A DNA stretch of 64,000 nucleotides from NCBI RefSeq assembly GCF_963678635.1, contig NC_087070.1, positions 38,390,600 through 38,454,599 of the forward strand, read 5' to 3'. The notes under the pieces were generated by a model. The model had not been told where the DNA came from, searched no databases, and was given only the letters and a program-made list of their open reading frames with translations. This document shows positions 10,948-22,000 of this stretch, one piece after another (position 1 is the first letter of the stretch; every line of letters begins with the position of its first letter). This stretch comes from Symsagittifera roscoffensis (taxonomy: Eukaryota > Xenacoelomorpha > Acoela > Convolutidae). The translations under genes were made by a program, and so were the position numbers.

Positions 10948-11617
10948 CCAGAAATCTGGGATAGTCCATCCCGTTATATCCAGACACTTTTTCTATCAAT
11001 AGCTTTTTTACAAGTTGGTTCTCTTTGATATAGGATTTGCATTATATGGTACTCGTTGAAGTCGCTTCAGATTAGCTCAACCATGGGCCAGACTTAATCT
11101 ATGAGATCAGTCCCACCTAGGTAGACAGCGGATACTGTTTTTTGCACTTTGATTATCGCCAAGTGGTGTAAAAACTCCACAGTAATGATGATTGTTGTTC
11201 TAAACTACAAATTACATCACATAGATTATTGAGTTTTGATTGAAAGAAAAGATTCAATGAGAAAGGCAGCAGTTGATGGTAGTTGACAAAAAAAATTAAT
11301 TTTAGATTTTAAAAAATTAGGGATACCCTCTTTTTAGTTGAGGTGATTTGAATTATTTCTTTTTTTTGTGATCATGTTTGTTTTAATGGGATATTTGTAA
11401 GTTCTGGTCTTCTTTCGAAACTATCTTTTATGCTACTGCTTTTTATAAATTTGTTACAGAGTATTCTGAGATCATCTTCTATTGCATCGATCTTAAAGTT
11501 GTCTGTGGATCAGTTTGATTTGTTTTTTGTTGTCATCTCAATTAGCGCTGCTTCATGCAGTATGTTAAAAATATTGCTTTTCACATGGTCTCCTGTTGAT
11601 TATGATTAAATTGGCTC

Positions 11618-11875
11618 TCAAATTAGGGATTTGTTAATGGTTGTGCCCAAAATTGGGTTTTGCACTTTATCGAAAAAAGACTTCGAACTTGATTTCATAA
11701 TTTCGCCAATAATGACAGACAATTTGATATATTTCTTGGGCATAGTCTTCTTGCTTAAGTAATTTGATGTCCTTGCTTGAAGCATTTTGAACTTGTTGAA
11801 AAATTGTTTTATTTCTATTGTAGTTTTGATTGATGTTGTTTTTAAAGGATCTTCAGTTTTGAGAAATACGTTCAT
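11618..11875 (-). pseudogene. Gene remnant, third unit, lacking intact signal peptide
   Basis: An 85-codon frame begins MNVFLKTEDP, matching MNVFLEMEDP in the middle unit. It keeps NKFKMLQART, YLSKKTMPKKYIK and MKSSSKSFFDK in a single frame. The upstream part that encodes the hydrophobic leader in the other copy is interrupted here. This copy therefore best shows the original frame of the body, while the other best shows the leader. Function is unknown. Confidence 0.4.
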
Positions 11876-12120
11876 TGTAAAATTGTCAAAGGCTATAAAA
11901 ATGAAAGCTAGTTAAAATTTTTGGATTTGAGCAGATGGTTAAAAATGTCAAAAATAAACTCTAAAAATTGTTTCTATTTTGGGATGTTTGATGCTGATTT
12001 TGCAAGTAACTACGGCTGCATTTTATTTCCAATTCCGTATTTGAGTTAAGTCTGCTGGTTTGTTAGGAAAATATCTTTGTAGCCATGATTTGTAAGTTTC
12101 GAGAAAAGAGTAAATCATAA

Positions 12121-12620
12121 TTGTTCCCAATTTCGCTACGAAAGTAACGCAATATTTGTGTTCGGGGTGGGTTTTTTTCTTCAGACAAATTTCGACTTTT
12201 AACTAGCCATTTTTGACGGAGTTTTTTTTATATCATTCAAAGAGTATTGCTGTCCTGAGCTGAAATTTGACGGTTTCGTAAGGTTTTGAGGGTTTAAAGA
12301 TTGCCATTTTGGCCAATTTGCGACAATTATATTAAGCGCTATTAACGCGTAAGCGGAGATTTAATCCGTCTTAGAAATCGTTCCAAATTGGTTGAAGGAA
12401 GCTTTTTTGCCATAATTGGTTTGTTAAAAGGAGCAAAATCTATCTTTTTGTACTTTATATGGCAAGTGGCGGGATAATTTTTATTTAAAAAAAATCAAAT
12501 TTTAGAAAAAAGTTTTTGTTATATTTTATTACATTTATTTTTCTTTATGTTATTACTGCCCCAAAAACCTTAAAAGGCAGTCGGAACATTCAGGGCTTTG
12601 CCCTGATGCGAGCAGTTTTG
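12121..12620 (+). mobile_element. Helentron-like non-autonomous element
   Basis: The left tip is TTGTTCCCAATTTCGCTACG, then a TCGGGGTGGG block. The middle carries ATTAACGCGTAAGCGGAG and the right end has GTCGGAACATT, the hairpin CAGGGCTTTGCCCTG and GCGAGCAGTTTTG. The length is about 500 bp and there is no coding frame. It lies just beyond the decayed gene array. Confidence 0.75.
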
Positions 12621-12772
12621 TTTTGTTAGGTTTCTATGATTTGGTGGTGGTGTTACAATGAAATCTTCATGTTAGTGGATGTCTGTCTATACATTGTAAA
12701 ATTTAGATTAATGTGTTTTTGTTGGTTATAAAACACTGTTTTGTAATTCTTTGGTGTGGCATCTTCTGTTAT

Positions 12773-13210
12773 TGTTCCGACTTTGGAAACAAAACAACGA
12801 ATATTTGTGCCCAAGTTTTTTTTCTTCAGACAAATTTCGACTTTATTACTAGCCATTTTTGATGGAATTTTTTAAAATTCTTCAAAAGGCATTGTTGTCC
12901 TGAGCTTAAATTTGAAAAATATATTTCACCTGTGATCATTTTTTTTCGTAAAATTATAGGGGTTTAAAGATTGCCATTTTGACCAATTTGTGACAGTTAC
13001 TGCGCGATATATTAACGCGCGAAATCTATATTTTTGTATTTTATATGGCGTGTGGGGGGATGATTTTCAAAGAAAATTTCAAAATTTAGAAAAAAAAATT
13101 TTTCATTTCAATTTATTACATTTAGTTTTTTTTTAAGCGTTATTACTTCTCCGCAAGCTTTAAAAGGCAGTTGGAACATTCAGGGCTTCACCCTGACACG
13201 AACAACCTTG
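12773..13210 (+). mobile_element. Helentron-like non-autonomous element
   Basis: The left tip TTGTTCCGACTTTGGAAAC is followed by the ACAAATTTCGAC and CTAGCCATTTTTGA blocks. The right end shows GTTGGAACATT, a decayed hairpin CAGGGCTTCACCCTG and ACGAACAACCTTG. It is separated from the previous copy by only about 150 bp and has the same orientation. Confidence 0.72.
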
Positions 13211-13319
13211 TTAAGAATATAGATTTATAGTTTTCATGAATTTTAACTGGTTTTAATTGGTTGAAGTTTGCTGCAGACATGTTGATGCATTTATGTCGAT
13301 CCGACGTATCGCACCAATT

Positions 13320-16040
13320 TTTTTCTGTTCAATCTTAAACAATGATGTTTCTGTACAATATTGTTTGAAATTTATTCTTGTTTCTTTTTGTCTGAAAGTT
13401 TCAAGTCTTGAAGCTTTAATCGACTAATAACAAAAAAATTGTGTAAGAAACTGTTTTTTGGTTTCTTGTTGGAGTAAGTAAAAAATTAATCTGGTTGAAA
13501 TTGTTAGTCATGCTCCGTATAAAATGATTATGCATGGTTTAAAGCAATTGTTTAAAAAAATTCCGTAAACTTTGTTATTCGTTTCGTGTTGAATTATGTG
13601 ATGAATGCTATGGTAAGTTATGGAATATATATTAGTTGCGCATAGCTCAATCCTATTTTGAGAACAAAAAATGTGAAGATTGAGTTTGCTTCCAAAGTTC
13701 TTCTTTGTGAATTGTTTTTAATTGTGAATTATTTATTCTGTACTGGAAATTGCTTGCTTTTTTTCTATATTGTTTTTTTTTCTATTTTGCTTCGATTATT
13801 TTTCCCGACCATATCCGTTCCGTCTGCAAACAATGATGCTTCTGTACACTTTCGTCTGAAACCTATTCTTGGGTTTTGTATAATGTACACGTTTTTTGGT
13901 ATGTAAAACAATTGATGAGTGGACGACGCTAGTGTTCTGAAAATCTTCTGCTGCATTTTGGATAGTTTTCGCTCTTTAAATTCTTGCAATTATACACAAA
14001 AAAAATTATTTTTGTTTCTTTTTCCATACTGAATTGTGTAATGATTAATCTGGGGGAGGGCGTTAGATAAGCTTCTTATATCTAGTTGTTGTGCATTGTT
14101 TAAGACAATTGGGAAAACAAAATTTGTGAAAAAATGACTTTAATTTTAAATATTTTCTAATTTTGTATAATTCGTGTGTGGATTTTAGTTGTTGTGCATG
14201 GCTTAAGACAAATGGGAAAACACAACTTGTGAAGGTTGATTTTACCTTCTACGTTTTCTAATTTTGTATCTTTTTATGTGAAGTATGATTAAAACATGTG
14301 TGTTGTACTTCGTCTTATGAAATTGGTTTTTCATTTAATTGTACTTAATATGATCTTGCAATGATCAAACTGTAGTATGTCGATATCTATCAATCTTTTT
14401 TGATATTGACTTCTGGAAATTTATTTTTGCTTTGTCAAGGTTCGACTCTTCTAGAAATTTATTTTTGCTTTGTCAAGGTTCGACTCATTTTATACTTTTC
14501 CTGGTATCGGTATTAGTGTAAATGTGTAATTTACTTCATATTTGATCAGATAACAATGTTTTTTGTAATTTTGTTCCATGTCTGATAAAGTTTTTCTTTT
14601 ATCAAATATTTTCTAAACATGCTGGTCAATTCCATTTCGTATGTATAGATAAGTTAATTAAAAGATCATTACAATACTCTTGCAAAGTTTTTTGGTTGAA
14701 TTGGAGATCTTAAGAACAAGGACATGGTGAATCTTCAGAGGACGATGACTACACAAAACAGTTTCAAAAAGTAAATTTTTTGTAAAAGTTTTGTTTTTCT
14801 GAACTTGGGTATATATATTTTAGTTTCGCATGGCCCATAGCTATTGTGAGAACAAAAGTTGGGAAGATCGAGTTTGTTTTCAAAGTTCTTTATTTTAGTA
14901 TATTGTTCTGTGTTGGAAATGGCTTTTTTTTTCTATGTTTACGAATTTGTTTAGCTTAAATTTTTTTTCCAAACATATCCGTTCCGTCTGAAAACAATGA
15001 TGTTTCTGCACACGTTCGTCTGAAACCTATTCTTGTTATTTGAGTGATGTACACGTTTTATGGTATGTAAAATAATTGATGGACAGCGCTAGTTTTTTTG
15101 AAAACCTTTTGCTGCGTTTTGGATAGTTTTTGGTCTCTAATTTCTTACAATTACAAACAAAACAATATTTTTGTATCGCTGTTCATAGTGAATTGTGAAA
15201 TGATTAATCTAGGGGAGGGCGTTAGATAAGCTTCTGATATCAAAATTTTTGTACATGGCTTAAGACAACTGGGAAAACAAAATTTGTGAAGATTGATTTT
15301 AACTTCAAACGTTTTCTGATTTTATAAATTTAGTATGTGGATTTTAGTTTTAGTTGTTGTGCTTGCTTTAAGACAATTGGGAAAACAAAATTGTGAAGAC
15401 TGATTTCCACTTCAAACCTTTTCTAATTTTGTATGCTTTTCATGTGAAGTATGATTCAAAATTGTGTGTTGTACTTCTTCTTCTGAAATTGGTTTTTCAT
15501 TTATTTGAACTTAATATGAACCTGCAATAATCAAACTGCAGTACGTCAAAATCTAACACTTTTTTGAACTTGACTTCTAGAAATTTATTTTTGCTTGGGC
15601 CAATTTTTGGTAGAAAACTTTGCAAAGGATATTAGGGCATTTTTGTCAAGGTTTGACTCAAATTTAAGTTTACTTGGTATCGGTATTAGTGTGAATAAGT
15701 AATTTACTTCATAGTTGATCAGATGACAATTGAATTTTGTAATTGAGTTCCATGTCTGATAAAAATTTTCTTTTATCAAATGTTTTCTAAACATGCTTGT
15801 CAATTCTATTTCGTATGTATAGAAAAGTTAATTAAAAGGTCATTACAACACTTTTGCAAAAATTTTTTGGTTGAATTGGAGATTTTAAATTTTTAAGTAC
15901 AATTATATGGTGTACAATGACTACACCATATATCAGAGGACAATGACTACACAAAACAGTTTCAAAAACTTAATTTTTTGTAAAACAAACTTTGTTTTTC
16001 TGAACTTGTTGTTCTCAGATGTTTGTGTTTCTATATAACT
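13320..16040. repeat. Direct duplication, period about 1.17 kb
   Basis: Anchors such as AACAATGATGCTTCTG (13828) and AACAATGATGTTTCTG (14993), and GGAAATTTATTTTTGC (about 14415) and its partner near 15580, are both about 1,165 bp apart. A third, shorter remnant lies near 13,330-13,400. The copies differ by many substitutions and small indels, so this is older than the adjacent satellite. A 39-bp stretch ending GTCAAGGTTCGACTC is itself repeated in tandem at about 14,408-14,485. Confidence 0.7.
15585..15803 (-). pseudogene. Gene-like remnant within the 1.17-kb duplication
   Basis: A 72-codon frame begins with MTSMFRKHLIKENFYQTWN. The partner copy near 14,450-14,640 translates to the related SMFRKYLIKEKLYQTWN before running into stops. 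Amino-acid conservation across two diverged DNA copies suggests former coding on the minus strand. No family is recognised and no splice sites could be assigned. Confidence 0.3.
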
Positions 16041-16049
16041 TTTTTCTTA

Positions 16050-19000
16050 CTTCTATATTAAAATTTGCCTGAGGTTAGAAGAATCAACTTAAACAATTTA
16101 GGATCTTTTCAGTTTTTTGAGAGAGAGCTCAAAAAATTAATTTGATCGACCTAAAAAATCCCGCCTCCCGTGTTTTTTAGCGAGAAAACAATAATTACAT
16201 AACTTTAGATATGTACAATAGATAATTTTTTCTTACATTTATATAGTCAAAACTATATACTTTTCTGTGCTGGTACTTTGTCAGAATTTGAAATTTGAAG
16301 TAAACTTGAAAAGACTTTTTCGATAAAATGGATAATTGGGTAAAAGTTTTAATTCGCTGGGAAATCTGATAATTGAATTCCATTTTTAAAAATGATTGTC
16401 GATCAGGTTTTCCATGGCCATTACATTTACGCTGTTCGATAACGTAAACGGTCTGTTTAAGTTAACCAGAGAGAGTAACCGTCCTATATTTCCAATGATG
16501 TGTTTACTAGACGCTCAATGTTGAAGATCAAATAAATTCTGCTCAATTTTAAAATGGTCTGACTAAAAATAGTCAGAAATTACAGTGAGAGCTGAAAGAG
16601 TTCATTGATTTATTATCGGTTAGAAATAAGCACTTTATGAGCTTAATCCAACTTTTATTTAAATTATGTGGACTTAAAATATATGTAATTAAATATAACA
16701 AAGAAACAAAGTTTGTAAGCCAGCTGGGGGTGGTTTCTGAATCATAGTTTGTTTACTTTCTGTCTAACGAGCTCTGCGTTTTTGGTTTTTCCCGATCTTT
16801 AGTTGAGCTGAAAAGCTTTGTAGAAGAAGAACACACAGCTAAAAAAAAAGATGTCAGTTTTGCTTCGCTAGCTGAAACAATTGCTGCAAACTGAAGATTT
16901 TTACTTTCCGATTGAAATAAGTTCGATAACGCTAATAAGTTCGAAAAAACTAAGTTTTCATATTTTTGTAGATGTCCAAACAAGCAATATCAATGCTGAT
17001 CAAATCGGAGTGAAACTGATAATGTTTATTATGAGGGTTTTCAAAAGAAGAAAAGCTTTTGTTTCTTATAAATTTTTTGCAGTAGAAATTGATATATTTA
17101 AAAGTTTGTCTGGGCGAATATAAATTAAAATTTGCCTGAGGTTAGAAGAATCATCTTAAACAATTTAGGATCTTTTCAGTTTTTTGAGAGAGAGCTCAAA
17201 AAATTAATTTGATCGACCTAAAAAATCCCGCCTTCCGTGTTTTTTAGCGAGAAAACAATAATTACATAACTTTAGATATGTACAATAGATAATTTTTTCT
17301 TACATTTATATAGTCAAAACTATATACTTTTCTGTGCTGGTACTTTGTCAGAATTTGAAATTTGAAGTAAACTTGAAAAGACTTTTTCGATAAAATGGAT
17401 AATTGGGTAAAAGTTTTAATTCGCTGGGAAATCTGATAATTGAATTCCATTTTTAAAAATGATTGTCGATCAGGTTTTCCATGGCCATTACATTTACGCT
17501 GTTTGATAACGTAAACGGTCTGTTTAAGTAAACCAGAGAGAGTAACCGTCCTATATTTCCAATGATGTGTTTACTAGACGCTCAATGTTGAAGATCAAAT
17601 TAATTCTGCTCAATTTTAAAATGGTCTGACTAAAAATAGTTAGAAATTACAGTGAGAGCTGAAAGAGTTCATTGATTTTTTATCGGTTAGAAATAAGCAC
17701 TTTATGAGCTTAATCCAACTTTTATTTAAATTATGTGGACTTAAAATATATGTAATTAAATATAACAAAGAAACAAAGTTTGTAAGCCAGCTGGGGGTGG
17801 TTTCTGAATCATAGTTTGTTTACTTTCTGTCTAACGAGCTCTGCGTTTTTGGTTTTTCCCGATCTTTAGTTGAGCTGAAAGGCTTTGTAGAAGAAGAACA
17901 CACAGCTAAAAAAAAGGTGTCAGTTTTGCTTCGCTAGCCGAAACAATTGCTGCAAACTGAAGATTTTTACTTTCCGATTGAAATAAGTTCGATAACGCTA
18001 ATAAGTTCGAAAAAACAAAGTTTTCATATTTTTGTAGATGTCCACACAAGCAATATCAATGCTGATCAAATCGAAGTGAAACTGATAATGTTTATTATGC
18101 GGGTTTTCAAAAGGAGACAAGCTTTTGTTTCTTATAAATTTTTTGCAGTAGAAATTGATATATTTAAAAGTTTGTCTGGGCGAACATAAATTAAAATTTA
18201 CCTGAGGTTAGAAGAATCAACTTAAACAATTTAGGATCTTTTCAGTTTTTTGAGAGAGAGCTCAAAAAATTAATTTGATCGACCTAAAAAATCCCGCCTT
18301 CCGTGTTTTTTAGCGAGAAAACAATAATTACATAACTTTAGATATGTACAATAGATAATTTTTTCTTACATTTATATAGTCAAAACTATATACTTTTCTG
18401 TGTTGGTACTTTGTCAGAATTTGAAATTTGAAATAAACTTGAAAAGACTTTTTGATAAAATGGATAATTGGGTAAAAGTTTTAATTCGCTGGGAAATCTG
18501 ATAATTGAACTCCATTTTTAAAAATGATTGTCGATCAGGTTTTCCATGGCCATTACATTTACGCTGTTCGATAACGTAAACGGTCTGTTTAAGTAAACCA
18601 GAGAGAGTAACCGTCCTATATTTCCAATGATGTGTTTACTAGACGCTCAATGTTGAAGATCAAATTAATTCTGCTCAATTTTAAAATGGTCTGACTAAAA
18701 ATAGTCAGAAATTACAGTGAGAGCTAAAAGAGTTCATTGATTTATAATCGGTTAGAAATAAGCACTTTATGAGCTTAATTCAACTTTTATTTAAATTATG
18801 TGGACTTAAAATATATGTAATTAAATATAACAAAGAAACAAAGTTTGTAAGCCAGCTGGGGGTGGTTTCTGAATCATAGTTTGTTTACTTTCTGTCTAAC
18901 GAGCTCTGCGTTTTTGGTTTTTCCCGATCTTTAGTTGAGCTGAAAGGCTTTGTAGAAGAAGAACACACAGCTAAAAAAAAGGTGTCAGTTTTGCTTCGCT

Positions 19001-22000
19001 AGCTGAAACAATTGCTGCAAACGGAAGATTTTTACTTTCCGATTGAAATAAGTTCGATAACGCTAATAAGTACGAAAAAACAAAGTTTTCATATTTTTGT
19101 AGATGTCCACACAAGCAATATCAATGCTGATCAAATCGGAGTGAAACTGATAATGTTTATTATGCGGGTTTTCAAAAGGAGAAAAGCTTTTGTTTCTTAT
19201 AAATTTTTTGCAGTAGAAATTGATATATTTAAAAGTTTGTCTGGGCGAATATAAATTAAAATTTGCCTGAGGTTAGAAGAATCAACTTAAACAATTTAGG
19301 ATCTTTTCAGTTTTTTGAGAGAGAGCTCAAAAAATTAATTTGATCGACCTAAAAAATCCCGCCTCCCGTGTTTTTTAGCGAGAAAACAATAATTACATAA
19401 CTTTAGATATGTACAATAGATAATTTTTTCTTACATTTATATAGTCAAAACTATATACTTTTCTGTGCTGGTACTTTGTCAGAATTTGAAATTTGAAGTA
19501 AACTTGAAAAGACTTTTTCGATAAAATGGATAATTCGGTAAAAGTTTTAATTCGCTGGGAAATCTGATAATTGAATTCCATTTTTAAAAATGATTGTCGA
19601 TCAGGTTTTCCATGGCCATTACATTTACGCTGTTCGATAACGTAAACGGTCTCTTTAAGTTAACCAGAGAGAGTAACCGTCCTATATTTCCAATGATGTG
19701 TTTACTAGACGCTCAATGTTGAAGATCAAATTAATTCTGCTCAATTTTAAAATGGTCTGACTAAAAATAGTCAGAAATTACAGTGAGAGCTGAAAGAGTT
19801 CATTGATTTATAATCGGTTAGAAATAAGCACTTTATGAGCTTAATCCAACTTTTATTTAAATTATGTGGACTTAAAATATATGTAATTAAATATAACAAG
19901 GAAACAAAGTTTGTAAGCCAGCTGGGGGTGGTTTCTGAATCATAGTTTGTTTACTTTCTGTCTAACGAGCTCTGCGTTTTTGGTTTTTCCCGATCTTGAG
20001 TTGAGCTGAAAGGCTTTGTAGAAGAAGAACACACAGCTAAAAAAAAAAGGTGTCAGTTTTGCTTCGCTAGCTGAAACAATTGCTGCAAACTGAAGATTTT
20101 TACTTTCCGATTGAAATAAGTTCGATAACGCTAATAAGTTCGAAAAAACAAAGTTCTCATATTTTTGTAGATGTCCACACAAGCAATATCAATGCTGATC
20201 AAATCGGAGTGAAACTGATAATGTTTATTATGCGGGTTTTCAAAAGGAGAAAAGCTTTTGTTTCTTATAAATTTTTTGCATTAGAAATTGATATATTTAA
20301 AAGTTTGTCTGGGCGAATATAAATTAAAATTTGCCTGAGGTTAGAAGAATCAACTTAAACAATTTAGGATCTTTTCAGTTTTTCGAGAGAGAGCACAAAA
20401 AATTAATTTGATCGACCTAAAAAATCCCGCCTCCCGTGTTTTTTAGCGAGAAAACAATAATTATATAACTTTAGATATGTACAATAGATAATTTTTTCTT
20501 ACATTTATATAGTCAAAACTATATACTTTTCTGTGCTGGTACTTTGTCAGAATTTGAAATTTGAAGTAAACTTGAAAAGACTTTTTCGATAAAATGGATA
20601 ATTGGGTAAAAGTTTTAATTCGCTGGGAAATCTGATAATTGAATTCCATTTTTAAAAATGATTGTCGATCAGGTTTTCCATGGCCATTACATTTACGCTG
20701 TTCGATAACGTAAACGGTCTGTTTAAGTAAACCAGAGAGAGTAACCGTCCTATATTTCCAATGATGTGTTTACTAGACGCTCAATGTTGAAGATCAAATT
20801 AATTCTGCTCAATTTTAAAATGGTCTGACTAAAAATAGTCAGAAATTACAGTGAGAGCTGAAAGAGTTCATTGATTTATTATCGGTTAGAAATAAGCACT
20901 TTATGAGCTTAATCCTACTTTTATTTATATTATGTGGACTTAAAATATATGTAATTAAATATAACAAAGAAACAAAGTTTGTAAGCCAGCTGGGGGTGGT
21001 TTCCGAATCATAGTTTGTTTACTTTCTGTCTAACGAGCTCTGCGTTTTTGGTTTTTCCCGATCTTTAGTTGAGCTGAAAGGCTTTGTAGAAGAAGAACAC
21101 ACAGCTAAAAAAAAGGTGTCAGTTTTGCTTCGCTAGCTGAAACAATTGCTGCAAACTAAAGATTTTTACTTTCCGATTGAAATAAGCTCGATAACGCTAA
21201 TAAGTTCGAAAAAACAAAGTTTTCATATTTTGTAGATGTCCACACAAGCAATATCAATGCTGATCAAATCGGAGTGAAACTGATAATGTTTATTATGCGG
21301 GTTTTCAAAAGGAGAAAAGCTTTTGTTTCTTATTAATTTTTTGCAGTAGAAATTGATATATTTAAAAGTTTGTCTGGGCAAATATAAATTAAAATTTGCC
21401 TGAGGTTAGAAGAATCATCTTAAACAATTTAGGATCTTTTCAGTTTTTTGAGAGAGAGCTCAAAAAATTAATTTGATCGACCTAAAAAATCCCGCCTCCC
21501 GTGTTTTTTTAGCGAGAAAACAATAATTACATAACTTTAGATATGTACAATAGATAATTTTTTCTTACATTTATATAGTCAAAACTATATACTTTTCTGT
21601 GCTGGTACTTTGTCAGAATTTGAAATTTGAAGTAAACTTGAAAAGACTTTTTCGATAAAATGGATAATTGGGTAAAAGTTTTAATTCGCTGGGAAATCTG
21701 ATAATTGATTTCCATTTTTAAAAATGATTGTCGATCAGGTTTTCCATGGCCATTACATTTACGCTGTTCGATAACGTAAACGGTCTGTTTAAGTAAACCA
21801 GAGAGAGTAACCGTCCTATATTTCCAATGATGTGTTTACTAGACGCTCAATGTTGAAGATCAAATTAATTCTGCTCAATTTTAAAATGGTCTGACTAAAA
21901 ATAGTCAGAAATTACAGTGAGAGCTTAAATAGTTCATTGATTTATTATCGGTTAGAAATAAGCACTTTATGAGCTTAATCCAACTTTTATTTATATTATG

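Larger units (their letters stand above)
6040..12010 (-). repeat. Tandem array of decayed paralogous gene units
   Basis: The same string of landmarks recurs in order. A CTTTCGAAAGAACRCGAATCTGG-type start occurs near 6063, 7768 and 10765. A GCATTATATGGTACTTGTTG motif occurs near 6595, 8033 and 11039. A GGTGATTTGAAATATTTCTT motif occurs near 6740, 8336 and 11342, and a TTTGTTGTCT...GCGCTG motif near 6915, 9003, 9588 and 11528. This gives three units in direct orientation; the middle one is longer because it holds a transposon and an extra internal duplication. Protein similarity between units is seen in minus-strand frames, so the unit probably derives from a minus-strand gene. The unit starts are approximate, and the first unit (6040-7740) is the most diverged. 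Confidence 0.7.

Noticed and set aside
14437-14486. GGTTCGACTC, resembling a tRNA B box, twice
   Set aside because: It belongs to a 39-bp tandem duplication; no A box at the right distance and no acceptor stem could be folded.
16870-16890. TTGTTTCAG on the minus strand of each satellite unit as a piRNA upstream motif
   Set aside because: It differs from the known CTGTTTCA core at the first base, and the rest of the motif context was not found.
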